Assembly (NCBI GenBank): GCA_050874585.1
Contig: JBNMKZ010000064.1
Span: 1 to 14,249 of the forward strand
Direction of reading: 5' to 3'
Length of the DNA stretch: 14,249 nucleotides
Source of the DNA: UBA1067 sp050874585
Lineage (GTDB): Bacteria; Verrucomicrobiota; Kiritimatiellia; RFP12; UBA1067
The notes beneath the pieces were generated by a model that did no database searches, was not told where the DNA came from, and was given only the letters and a program-made list of their open reading frames with translations. The position numbers were made by a program, and so were the translations under genes. Positions 1 through 5,833 of this stretch are shown here, piece after piece (position 1 is the first letter of the stretch; each line of letters begins with the position of its first letter).

Positions 1-4
1 ACCC

Positions 5-22
5 TTAGGTTGCGCAACCTAA
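5..22. repeat. 18-bp perfect palindrome at the left edge
   Basis: TTAGGTTGCGCAACCTAA equals its own reverse complement over all 18 bases. It lies in non-coding DNA at the window edge, so the gene it might control could lie to the left. It could be an operator for a dimeric regulator or the remnant of a dispersed palindromic repeat. No second full copy was seen in this window. Confidence 0.45.
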
Positions 23-249
23 CATCCTTGATTACCGCATCCCCCTCCCGGGGTGGACATTCTCTTCGGGGGCCTTGCCGACCCGATCGCCGGATGCGGC
101 CCCTGCCCATTGGCGCGGCATCCAATAACCGCCGCGTTTCACCCGAAAAGGGAGGTGAAATGTTCGGTTAGGGCATCGCGGCGAGGGGGAATCGCCTTCG
201 GCGCGGCGTTTCGTCGGCAGGCCGCCGCGCTGGGATGCCCATCGGAAAG

Positions 250-315
250 AAACTTACTCATGAGTAACTTTAGACTTACTCTAGAGTAAGTTTTGATTTA
301 CTCATGAGTAAGTTT
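250..315. promoter_or_regulatory. Array of three palindromes at 22-bp spacing
   Basis: Three 14-bp perfect palindromes lie at 254-267, 276-289 and 298-311. The outer two are TTACTCATGAGTAA and the middle one is TTACTCTAGAGTAA, which extends to an 18-bp palindrome (274-291). Their centres are exactly 22 bp apart, about two helical turns, so dimers bound to them would sit on the same face of the DNA. Each 22-bp unit also shares trailing AACTTT/AAGTTT bases. The array is AT-rich in otherwise GC-rich DNA. A cooperative operator (for example TetR-like), iterons or a partition-type site would all fit. No gene begins close enough to say which it serves. Confidence 0.6.
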
Positions 316-754
316 GCGTCTGATGGGCACGGGAGGCGCGGCACTTGCCCCTTGCCGCGTCGGGACAGTGCTCATCGGCATCCGCTGTGAAGCCGTTCGC
401 TCGTCGAAATTTTGCGTTTGACGCACGAATTGTTCGGTTATGGGAGCGCGGCGGCGTGCCCTCGCCAGACCAGGTGTCTCCGCTTGCTCGTTTTGCCGCG
501 CAACCCGCAAATCGCCGCGTCGATCTCATGTCCGGCTTCGCTGGGGGGGGATGGCCTACGGCAGAACACGAAAGGTCGCGAAAGCCCTTCGGGACACGAA
601 AGTCGTGAGGGCGGTTTTCAGCCGCGAAGTGTCGCGAGAGGGCGGCAAGGGCTTCTGGAGAGAACGACGGAGCACATGAACATGGTGAAGTCTTCGCCGG
701 AGAGAGTCAGGGCTTACTTCAGGGACAGGCACGTGGCCTATGCAGCAGACTCAC
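316..754. other. Non-coding stretch without a supported gene
   Basis: Open frames exist here on both strands, but they overlap one another, lack convincing ribosome binding sites and have arginine/alanine/proline-rich random compositions typical of GC-rich non-coding DNA. No tRNA, rRNA, tmRNA, SRP RNA or RNase P consensus was seen. The one structured spot is 582-654, listed separately. The same description applies to 23-249, which has GC-rich inverted repeats such as GGGGCC (69-74) with GGCCCC (98-103). Confidence 0.5.
582..654 (+). other. Nested inverted repeats, possible RNA fold
   Basis: Three nested arms can pair: AAGCCCTT (582-589) with AAGGGCTT (647-654), GACAC (593-597) with GTGTC (629-633), and GCGG (611-614) with CCGC (622-625). 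The nesting is what a structured transcript would show, but GC-rich DNA yields such pairings by chance. No promoter or terminator was recognised around it. Confidence 0.2.
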
Positions 755-760
755 TATAAT
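755..760 (+). promoter_or_regulatory. Possible -10 box (TATAAT) before the structured block
   Basis: A perfect TATAAT sits just upstream of the hairpin-rich block. It has no TG extension and no good -35 hexamer 16-18 bp upstream, so promoter activity is uncertain. Confidence 0.3.
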
Positions 761-765
761 TCATT

Positions 766-885
766 GCCGGAGCAATAAGCCGCTGCGCAGCGCGGCACTT
801 TGCGGTGCGCACCGCAGGCGACCATGATGCGCACGAGTCGGCTCTGTCGTGCGCATCACAGCCGAAACCGGCTCCAATAATTTTA
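766..885 (+). ncRNA. Candidate structured RNA with pseudoknot
   Basis: A run of hairpins fills this non-coding block: 779-783 with 792-796; the 16-bp palindrome TGCGGTGCGCACCGCA (801-816); and an 11-bp perfect stem 826-836/847-857 with a 10-nt loop. Loop bases TCGGCT (838-843) are complementary to AGCCGA (860-865), just 3' of that stem, which gives an H-type pseudoknot. The same 860-864 can instead pair with 869-873 (AGCCG-AAAC-CGGCT), so two exclusive states exist. GGAGC (769-773) and GCTCC (871-875) could close the whole element, and AATAATTTT follows. A TATAAT at 755-760 would start transcription near 767, but no -35 is apparent. It may be an sRNA, a cis-regulatory leader or the 3' end of a longer transcript. 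It matches no family I recognise. Confidence 0.4.
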
Positions 886-895
886 CACAAGGCTA

Positions 896-925
896 TTGAC
901 GAGAGCGGCGTAAAATTGATACAAT
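896..925 (+). promoter_or_regulatory. Promoter of the RRM protein gene
   Basis: TTGACG (896-901), an 18-bp spacer and TACAAT (920-925), preceded by TG at 917-918 (TGATACAAT), form a sigma-70-type promoter with an extended -10. Transcription would start near 932, leaving a leader of about 60 nt before the ATG at 993. CCCT and AGGG arms in the leader could form a weak hairpin. Confidence 0.65.
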
Positions 926-992
926 TCTTGTGTTTTCCCTAAAAAGGCGGGTGTCTTTAAGGGTGACATAATAACAAGAAGGAAAGAATCAG

Positions 993-1394
993 ATGGAAAT
1001 CTATGTTGGTAACCTCGCTTACGCGACGACTGACGATGGACTCAAGGCGGCGTTCGCGGCTTATGGCGAAGTTACCGCCGTTCGTGTCGTGACCGATCGT
1101 ATGACCGGCCGCAGCAAGGGATTCGGCTTCGTGACGATGCCCGACGCCGCGCAGGCGCAGGCAGCAATCGATGCCCTCAATGGACACGAACTCGACGGGC
1201 GCACGGTGCGCGTGAACGAGTCGCAGCCCAAGCCGCGTGAAGAGCGTGGCGGCGATCGCGGTGGACGCGGTGGCTTCGGCGGCGGCCGCGGCGGTTTTGG
1301 CGGCGGTCGTGGTGGCTTCGGCGGCGGCCGTGGCGGCTTCCGTGGTGGTGACCGTGGCGGCGATCGTGGTCCCCGTCGTGAGACCCGCTGGTAA
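993..1394 (+). CDS. Single-RRM RNA-binding protein with RGG tail
   Basis: This is a 133-residue cytoplasmic RNA-binding protein. One RRM fills residues 2-75: RNP2 is IYVGNL (3-8) and RNP1 is KGFGFVTM (42-49), with the aromatic residues at Y4, F44 and F46 that normally stack on RNA bases. The tail (about 85-133) is Gly/Arg-rich with GGF/RGG repeats, then basic residues. This matches the bacterial Rbp class (RRM plus glycine-rich tail), which in cyanobacteria is often cold-induced and is thought to act as an RNA chaperone. The start is supported by AGAAGGAAAG about 8 nt upstream. The gene stands alone, with its own promoter (896-925) and intrinsic terminator (1422-1454). Family assignment is secure; its RNA targets cannot be told from sequence. 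Confidence 0.95.
   Translation: MEIYVGNLAYATTDDGLKAAFAAYGEVTAVRVVTDRMTGRSKGFGFVTMPDAAQAQAAIDALNGHELDGRTVRVNESQPKPREERGGDRGGRGGFGGGRGGFGGGRGGFGGGRGGFRGGDRGGDRGPRRETRW
1266..1349 (+). repeat. Four 21-bp tandem units coding RGGFGGG
   Basis: Four in-frame 21-bp units (from 1266, 1287, 1308 and 1329) encode RGGFGGG three times, then RGGFRGG. Units differ mostly at third codon positions, so the protein repeat is kept while the DNA drifts. Such arrays can gain or lose units by slippage and vary the length of the RGG tail. Confidence 0.8.
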
Positions 1395-1421
1395 TCGACT
1401 TCTTGTCGATCGTTGAAACGG

Positions 1422-1454
1422 GAGCACGGCTGCGAAGGCCGTGCTCTTGTTTTG
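1422..1454 (+). terminator. Intrinsic terminator after the RRM gene
   Basis: GAGCACGGC (1422-1430) pairs perfectly with GCCGTGCTC (1438-1446) around the loop TGCGAAG, followed by the U-rich run TTGTTTTG (1447-1454). This is a 9-bp rho-independent terminator starting 27 nt after the RRM stop. Its T-tract runs directly into the next gene's promoter. Confidence 0.9.
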
Positions 1455-1456
1455 TG

Positions 1457-1465
1457 TGGTATAAT
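1457..1465 (+). promoter_or_regulatory. Extended -10 promoter, leaderless start
   Basis: TGGTATAAT is a perfect -10 (1460-1465) with the TG extension. Only 7 nt (ACCCCGC) separate it from the ATG at 1473, so transcription should begin at or within a base of the start codon. There is no Shine-Dalgarno sequence, as expected for a leaderless mRNA. No good -35 is visible, which the extended -10 can compensate. Confidence 0.75.
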
Positions 1466-1472
1466 ACCCCGC

Positions 1473-1832
1473 ATGGATGAAATAGATTTCAGTTCTGATG
1501 CCTTCTTGGATATTCTGGCGAAGGACGGGCGCTATCAGGCGCGGGCCTACGCGCTCCTGATGGATGTCATCAATTTTCTTGGATCGAAAGGCGTCCACAT
1601 GACGGCGGCGGATATTCTCGATGAGTTCAAGGAGCGCACGCTCGACCAGTATGGGCCGCTTGCCTTCTTCGTTCTGAACGAGTGGGGCGTGTCGCGGTGC
1701 GAGGATGTGGGGGTGATGATGGGCAACCTCGTGACATCACGCCGCGTGCGCAGTGATCCTGGCGATTCGCCCGAAGACTTCGCCGGGGGGTATGACTTCC
1801 GCGAGACCTTCCTCGGTCCCTACGCCGCATGA
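1473..1832 (+). CDS. Minf_1886 family conserved PVC protein
   Basis: This 119-residue soluble protein has the pattern I recall for the Minf_1886 family of Verrucomicrobia and Planctomycetes: DGRY (18-21), AYALL near 25-29, H42 in VHMTAADIL, a WG pair at 71-72, the acidic D98-SPEDF stretch (98-103) and a terminal YDF (107-109). The family has no established function. The frame is open further upstream to 1413, but the ATG at 1473 is preferred: the upstream part would run through the terminator of the previous gene, and the -10 box lies 7 nt before 1473. It is the first gene of a packed operon, and its stop overlaps the next start (ATGA, 1829-1832), implying coupled translation. Confidence 0.88.
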   Translation: MDEIDFSSDAFLDILAKDGRYQARAYALLMDVINFLGSKGVHMTAADILDEFKERTLDQYGPLAFFVLNEWGVSRCEDVGVMMGNLVTSRRVRSDPGDSPEDFAGGYDFRETFLGPYAA

Positions 1833-3160
1833 CTCCACGCGTCCAGTTCGGCATCGGGCGCGTGACGCGCTTTTACGTTCCTCTCCTCCTGCAGGCCTTC
1901 TCGCAGTCCCTTACCTATCCGCTGGTTGCGGGAATCGTCACCCACGGCCCGTTCGGCGTGAATGCCCTAACGGCGTTTTCGCAGGGCCAGATGATTATGT
2001 TCATGATTGGTGCGCTTGGTGGCGGACTTGTCATGACGGGTATGGTGTTCGGCACGAACCGCCGCGGCTACCTGAACTTTCGGCGACTGAATGGAATCCT
2101 GATGGTCGCGCTTCTCCTGCTTCAGTGCATCCCGGCTTTGCCGCCGCTGAACCGGCTTGTATTCGAGGGGTTCTTCGCCCTGCCGCCCGACCTGGCGGAC
2201 CTTGCGCGCTGGACGCTTCTGCTCGGCGTCGTCATGAACGGCTCGTTCTTTTTGCGGAATGTGCCGATGGTTGTGCTGTTCAACAACCTGCAGAGCGGCA
2301 AGGCGAACACGGCGACTTTCATTCGCATTCTGCTGACCATGGCGTGCGCGGCGGTTTTCCCGCGCATCGGGCTGGTGGGTGCCTACTGGGGACTCCTCGC
2401 CCTGACGCTCGGGTGCATCGTCGAGTACATCATCACATGGCTTTATGCGCGGCCCTATGTGCGCACGCTCCTGTCCGAAGAAGGGCCGGATGCCGCCGCA
2501 GGGGAGTCCGTCGCCACGCAGTTCCGATTCACCCTGCCGCTCTCGCTTGGCGGATTTCTGCTGATGGTTTCGCCGCTGATTGTGGCGGCCTTTGTTGGGC
2601 GCACGGCGAACGCGGCGGATATGCTGGCGATTCATTACGTTACGCTCGGGGTAGCTAATCCCGTGGCGTATGCCGCCCTGCGCATGCAGGCCGTGGCGAT
2701 TGAGTTCCCGCCGGAATACAAGGGCGACCACCGGCTTCTGTGGTTTGCGCTTGCCGCCGGGGCCGTGTTGGGCGTCATACCCTTCCTTTTCTCGCTGCCT
2801 CATCTGGGCGGATGGTATTTCGGGTTCTACCAGAACGTACCCCCGCGCATTCTTGGAACGGCGCGGCTGGCCGTCGGAATCTATTCGTTCATCTGCCTTA
2901 TCCAGGTCGTTCGCGGTCGCGTGGAGGGCCTCGCGGCGATCCGAAAGCGTCCGGATGCGGTCATGGCCGGGCAGATTGGCTACACGGTCGCCCTGTTGAC
3001 GACGCTGGCGATACTGCGTCCGTTTGGCGTCGCGGGCTGGGCAATGGCCGTGACGGCGATTTTCGTGGCACCCGCATTTGCCGCGACCTCGGTCTATGCC
3101 GCGCTGGCTTTTCGTCCGCTGAAGATATTCGGCATTCACAACAGGAGGGCTTCGTCATGA
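1829..3160 (+). CDS. 12-TM membrane protein, MATE/MOP flippase-like
   Basis: This 443-residue protein has about twelve hydrophobic segments, near residues 14-36, 46-74, 88-106, 126-146, 160-178, 182-206, 233-256, 265-285, 303-322, 343-362, 380-398 and 401-427. A hydrophilic linker at about 207-232 splits them into two halves of six, the layout of MATE and lipid-linked oligosaccharide flippases (MOP superfamily). I see no signature residues that fix a substrate, so an efflux pump and a cell-envelope precursor flippase both remain possible. It overlaps the Minf_1886 gene by 4 nt at its start and the RsgA gene by 4 nt at its end (ATGA at 3157-3160). The coding call is firm; the superfamily call rests on topology and overall look. 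Confidence 0.75.
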   Translation: MTPRVQFGIGRVTRFYVPLLLQAFSQSLTYPLVAGIVTHGPFGVNALTAFSQGQMIMFMIGALGGGLVMTGMVFGTNRRGYLNFRRLNGILMVALLLLQCIPALPPLNRLVFEGFFALPPDLADLARWTLLLGVVMNGSFFLRNVPMVVLFNNLQSGKANTATFIRILLTMACAAVFPRIGLVGAYWGLLALTLGCIVEYIITWLYARPYVRTLLSEEGPDAAAGESVATQFRFTLPLSLGGFLLMVSPLIVAAFVGRTANAADMLAIHYVTLGVANPVAYAALRMQAVAIEFPPEYKGDHRLLWFALAAGAVLGVIPFLFSLPHLGGWYFGFYQNVPPRILGTARLAVGIYSFICLIQVVRGRVEGLAAIRKRPDAVMAGQIGYTVALLTTLAILRPFGVAGWAMAVTAIFVAPAFAATSVYAALAFRPLKIFGIHNRRASS

Positions 3161-3978
3161 CGCGCATTGAGCGTTTCGGGTGGAAGGCACCCGTTGAACC
3201 GGGCATTGGGCGCATTGTCAGCGCACACGGCGACTACTATCACCTCGTCTGCAACGAGGCCGAGGGCGAGATTCTGGCGCGCAAGAAGAAGAGTGCGTTC
3301 AGGACGGCCGACGCGCTGCGCCCGATTACCGGCGACTTCGTGCGTTTTCGCTACAACGAGCAGGGCGAGAGCATGATACAGGAAGTCCTGCCACGCTTTT
3401 CGTCGTTCGAGCGCAAGGACCCGACGGCACGGCGAAAGGCTCAGGTGCTGGCGGTCAACTTTGACGTGCTCTTCATTATGATGAGCCAGAACGAGAACTT
3501 CTCCATTCCTCGGCTGGAGCGCTTCCTTGCCCTGTCGGAAGAGTGCGGCCAGGCCGAAGTCGTTATTGCGCTGACGAAGAAGGATCTTGCCGCGCCGGGT
3601 GAATCGGGTGCGGCGCGTGTTGTCGCGGCATTCGGGGAGGGCAAGGTGACTGCACTCGATCTTTCCTGCCGGACGGGCGAGGGACTGGAGACCGTGCGGC
3701 AATATGCGCAGCCCGGGCGGACGCTTGCCTTCATCGGCAGCTCGGGCGTCGGAAAGTCCACCTTGCTCAATGAGCTTGCCGGTGAGGACTGGATGGCGAC
3801 GCAGGAAATCCAGGAATGGAGCGGCAAGGGGCGGCACACGACGACGAGCCGCGAACTCGTGATGCTCCCGAACGGCGCGATGGTCATCGACACGCCCGGC
3901 ATCCGTGAAATCGGCCGGGTCGGCGAAAGCGATGAACGGCTGGTCAAGGGCGAGTCTTCGCACCGTTACAGAAAGTGA
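3157..3978 (+). CDS. rsgA: RsgA-type ribosome assembly GTPase, no zinc domain
   Basis: RsgA is a GTPase that assists late maturation of the 30S ribosomal subunit. The 273-residue product has an N-terminal OB-like region (about 1-85) and a circularly permuted GTPase with motifs in the order G4 TKKD (140-143), G5-like LSCRT (169-173), G1 GSSGVGKS (194-201), switch RHTTT (226-230) and G3 DTPG (245-248). That order is diagnostic of the YjeQ/RsgA family. After DTPGIRE the usual zinc-binding C-terminal domain (C-x-C-x-H-x-C) is missing: the last 25 residues contain no cysteine, although KGESSHRYRK resembles the final helix of normal RsgA. Typical family members are about 290-350 residues. AGGAGGG (3143-3149) sits 7 nt before the ATG. 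It could be a working short form or a paralogue with a changed role. Confidence 0.88.
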   Translation: MTRIERFGWKAPVEPGIGRIVSAHGDYYHLVCNEAEGEILARKKKSAFRTADALRPITGDFVRFRYNEQGESMIQEVLPRFSSFERKDPTARRKAQVLAVNFDVLFIMMSQNENFSIPRLERFLALSEECGQAEVVIALTKKDLAAPGESGAARVVAAFGEGKVTALDLSCRTGEGLETVRQYAQPGRTLAFIGSSGVGKSTLLNELAGEDWMATQEIQEWSGKGRHTTTSRELVMLPNGAMVIDTPGIREIGRVGESDERLVKGESSHRYRK

Positions 3979-3982
3979 AGTC

Positions 3983-5155
3983 ATGGCGACGCTCTGGAAT
4001 TGTCTCAACTACGCACCATATGTGCTTTTCGTTCTGACGATGCTCACCTTTGTCGTACCCTGCCGTTTCCGCGTACGGACACAGGCGATTTGGGCGATGG
4101 TGCTGCTCGTCTGCTTTTCGAAGTTCCTCGTCTATCGGGAACTGGGCGGCGACTCGTTCGCACCCTGGCTTCCCGAGAAGGTGATCTGGCTTTGGAATTG
4201 GGGCTATGCCGGGGCGTGCATTCTGCTCGCGCTGGGGGTGCTCACGGTTTTCTGGCGCTTTCCACGGAAGGGACTGGTTCTGCCGCTTCTCGCGTGGGGG
4301 CTTGCCGCGTGTGGAATCTGGAACGGCGTCAAGATTCCGGAGGTGCGCGAGGTCGAACTCGCCTTCCCCGATCTGCCGCCGGAACTGGCGGGCTACCGTA
4401 TCGTGCAGGTGAGCGACATCCACGCTTCGACGGCGGCGCGGCGGTGGCGCACAGAGGCGATCGTGCGGCGCGTCAACGAACAGAAGCCCGACCTCATCTG
4501 CTTGACGGGCGATTTCACCGACGTTGAACCGACGCGACACTTCCGCTACTTGGAACCATTGGAGGATCTCCGTGCGACGGACGGCGTGTGGGCGAGCACG
4601 GGCAATCATGAGTTCTACCACGACTTCTACCGCCGGTGGCGACCGTGGTACGAGCGTTGGGGCATCCGCTTCTTGCGGAACGGCTGTGCCTTTCCCCGTC
4701 CGGGGCTGGCCCTCGGCGGCGTGGATGACCGCACCTTCGACGGCGGCGCGATTCCGCCCGTGAACCCCCATGTCGGGGCTGCGTTCGCGTCGGCGACGAA
4801 CGGCGAGTTCCGCGTCCTTCTGCAGCACCGTCCCTCGGGTGCGCTGGAGAATGCGGCGAACAACGGCGTTCGACTTCAGCTGTCGGGGCATACTCACGGC
4901 GGCTTGTTTCCGGGAATGTCCGCCATCATCAAAGCGTGGAATCGGGGCTATGTGAAGGGGGCGTACGACCTGCCCTCGCAGGGCCGACTCTATGTCTCGC
5001 CCGGCGTCGGGCAGTGGGCGGGCTTCCCGATTCGCTTCTTCGACGACCCCGAAATCACCGTCATCACCCTTTCCCCGACCGCCCCGCCCGCCGGGTTCAC
5101 GGCCCTTCGTGTTTCTTGTCCGGTTCCTTCGTCGGGACTTCATCCTGGAGAATAG
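3983..5155 (+). CDS. Membrane-anchored calcineurin-like metallophosphoesterase
   Basis: This 390-residue protein starts with about four TM helices (near 8-28, 34-52, 68-90 and 97-113), followed by a metallophosphoesterase domain. Metal-ligand motifs are all present: DIH (145-147), GDFTD (176-180), GNHE (207-210) and GHTHGG (302-307), with a further histidine in LLQHRP between the last two. The layout resembles the YkuE/YaeI class of membrane-associated phosphoesterases, some of which act on lipid phosphodiesters; the substrate here is unknown. The frame is open from 3905, but the ATG at 3983, 4 nt after the rsgA stop, is preferred because it begins just before TM1 and avoids a long overlap. 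The ribosome binding site is weak, suggesting coupling to rsgA translation. A Pro-rich tail follows the domain. Confidence 0.88.
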   Translation: MATLWNCLNYAPYVLFVLTMLTFVVPCRFRVRTQAIWAMVLLVCFSKFLVYRELGGDSFAPWLPEKVIWLWNWGYAGACILLALGVLTVFWRFPRKGLVLPLLAWGLAACGIWNGVKIPEVREVELAFPDLPPELAGYRIVQVSDIHASTAARRWRTEAIVRRVNEQKPDLICLTGDFTDVEPTRHFRYLEPLEDLRATDGVWASTGNHEFYHDFYRRWRPWYERWGIRFLRNGCAFPRPGLALGGVDDRTFDGGAIPPVNPHVGAAFASATNGEFRVLLQHRPSGALENAANNGVRLQLSGHTHGGLFPGMSAIIKAWNRGYVKGAYDLPSQGRLYVSPGVGQWAGFPIRFFDDPEITVITLSPTAPPAGFTALRVSCPVPSSGLHPGE

Positions 5156-5160
5156 TTCAA

Positions 5161-5811
5161 ATGTTCCCCAATACGCCAGAGACGCTGCTGAAAGACATCG
5201 CCGAATTGCGCGAAGGCGACGACGCGGCGGAATGGCAGACGTTCGTCGCGCTCTATGAGTCGCCGCTGAGGAACTTCGTGCACACGGTCAACGAACGGTT
5301 GTCACCGTCCGACGTCGATGAGGTGGTTCAGGACATCTTCGTCCGTCTGGTTGCCATTCTGCGAAACAGGGTGGTCGATCTGTCCAAGGCGCGGTTTCAC
5401 ACCTATCTTGCGCAGGTTGTGCGCAATCTCCTGATCGACCGCTACCGCAAGTCGCTCGTCCGCGCGAGATGGGAGGGCGGCGGTGCGGCTGATGGCAGGA
5501 GCGTGACGACTCTTATTCGCAAGGTCGAGGCGCGGACGCCCGATCCGGGTGCGATCTTCGATATGCGCTGGCGCATGGCCGTTCGATCGGCTGCCGTCGA
5601 TCACGTCTTGACGAAAATGGCCATTTCAGAGCAGTCAAAAGCGATTTACAGGGCCTTGCTCGGTCGGACGCCCGAACTTCGCCACGCCACGCCGCACCAG
5701 ATCGCGACGCATTTCGGCGTTTCCTACTCAGTCGTCAAGCAGGTGAAGTCCCGTCTTGACCGCGCCGTTGCCGCCCTTGAACGCCGTGTCCTCGCACGGG
5801 TGGAAGCCTGA
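5161..5811 (+). CDS. ECF-type RNA polymerase sigma factor
   Basis: This 216-residue protein has two sigma-70 modules. Region 2 (about 26-97) carries DEVVQDIFVRL (53-63) and RFHTYLAQVVRNLLIDRYRK (78-97), the core-binding and -10 recognition part. Region 4 (about 143-206) includes a helix-turn-helix at about 178-199 (PHQIATHFGVSYSVVKQVKS). There is no region 1 or 3, as in ECF factors. The linker between the modules is long. The frame opens upstream within the phosphoesterase gene, but the ATG at 5161 is preferred: it lies 5 nt after the previous stop, with CTGGAG upstream. It is the last gene of the operon. No recognisable anti-sigma gene is next to it; the neighbour is a convergent Ser/Thr kinase, a pairing that in related phyla often suggests phosphorylation-controlled regulation. 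Confidence 0.9.
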   Translation: MFPNTPETLLKDIAELREGDDAAEWQTFVALYESPLRNFVHTVNERLSPSDVDEVVQDIFVRLVAILRNRVVDLSKARFHTYLAQVVRNLLIDRYRKSLVRARWEGGGAADGRSVTTLIRKVEARTPDPGAIFDMRWRMAVRSAAVDHVLTKMAISEQSKAIYRALLGRTPELRHATPHQIATHFGVSYSVVKQVKSRLDRAVAALERRVLARVEA

Positions 5812-5833
5812 TGCGGGCGCATCCCCGGGACGT

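Noticed and set aside
153..171. GGGAGGTGAAATG resembling a ribosome binding site and start codon
   Set aside because: The frame stops after three codons (M-F-G-stop).
250..315. CRISPR array
   Set aside because: The units are 22 bp with no unique spacers between them, and only three copies exist.
302..529. Small minus-strand frames next to the palindrome array
   Set aside because: There is no ribosome binding site and no domain, and several overlapping frames are equally open; nothing singles one out.
1..992. Known structural RNAs (tmRNA, SRP RNA, RNase P RNA, tRNA)
   Set aside because: None of their conserved motifs was found on reading the region; any RNA here would be of an unrecognised type.
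1967..3139. 390-codon minus-strand frame opposite the flippase-like gene
   Set aside because: It is Arg/Gln/His-rich with no domain, and lies opposite a well-formed 12-TM protein joined to its neighbours by ATGA overlaps.
3136..4008. 290-codon minus-strand frame opposite rsgA
   Set aside because: It is an antisense shadow; the plus strand has all GTPase motifs.
3944..5143. 399-codon minus-strand frame opposite the phosphoesterase
   Set aside because: It is an antisense shadow of a gene with a full set of metal-binding motifs.
5810..5823. Hairpin GATGC-GGGC-GCATC between the sigma and kinase genes
   Set aside because: The stem is only 5 bp with no T-tract on either side, so it is not a credible terminator.
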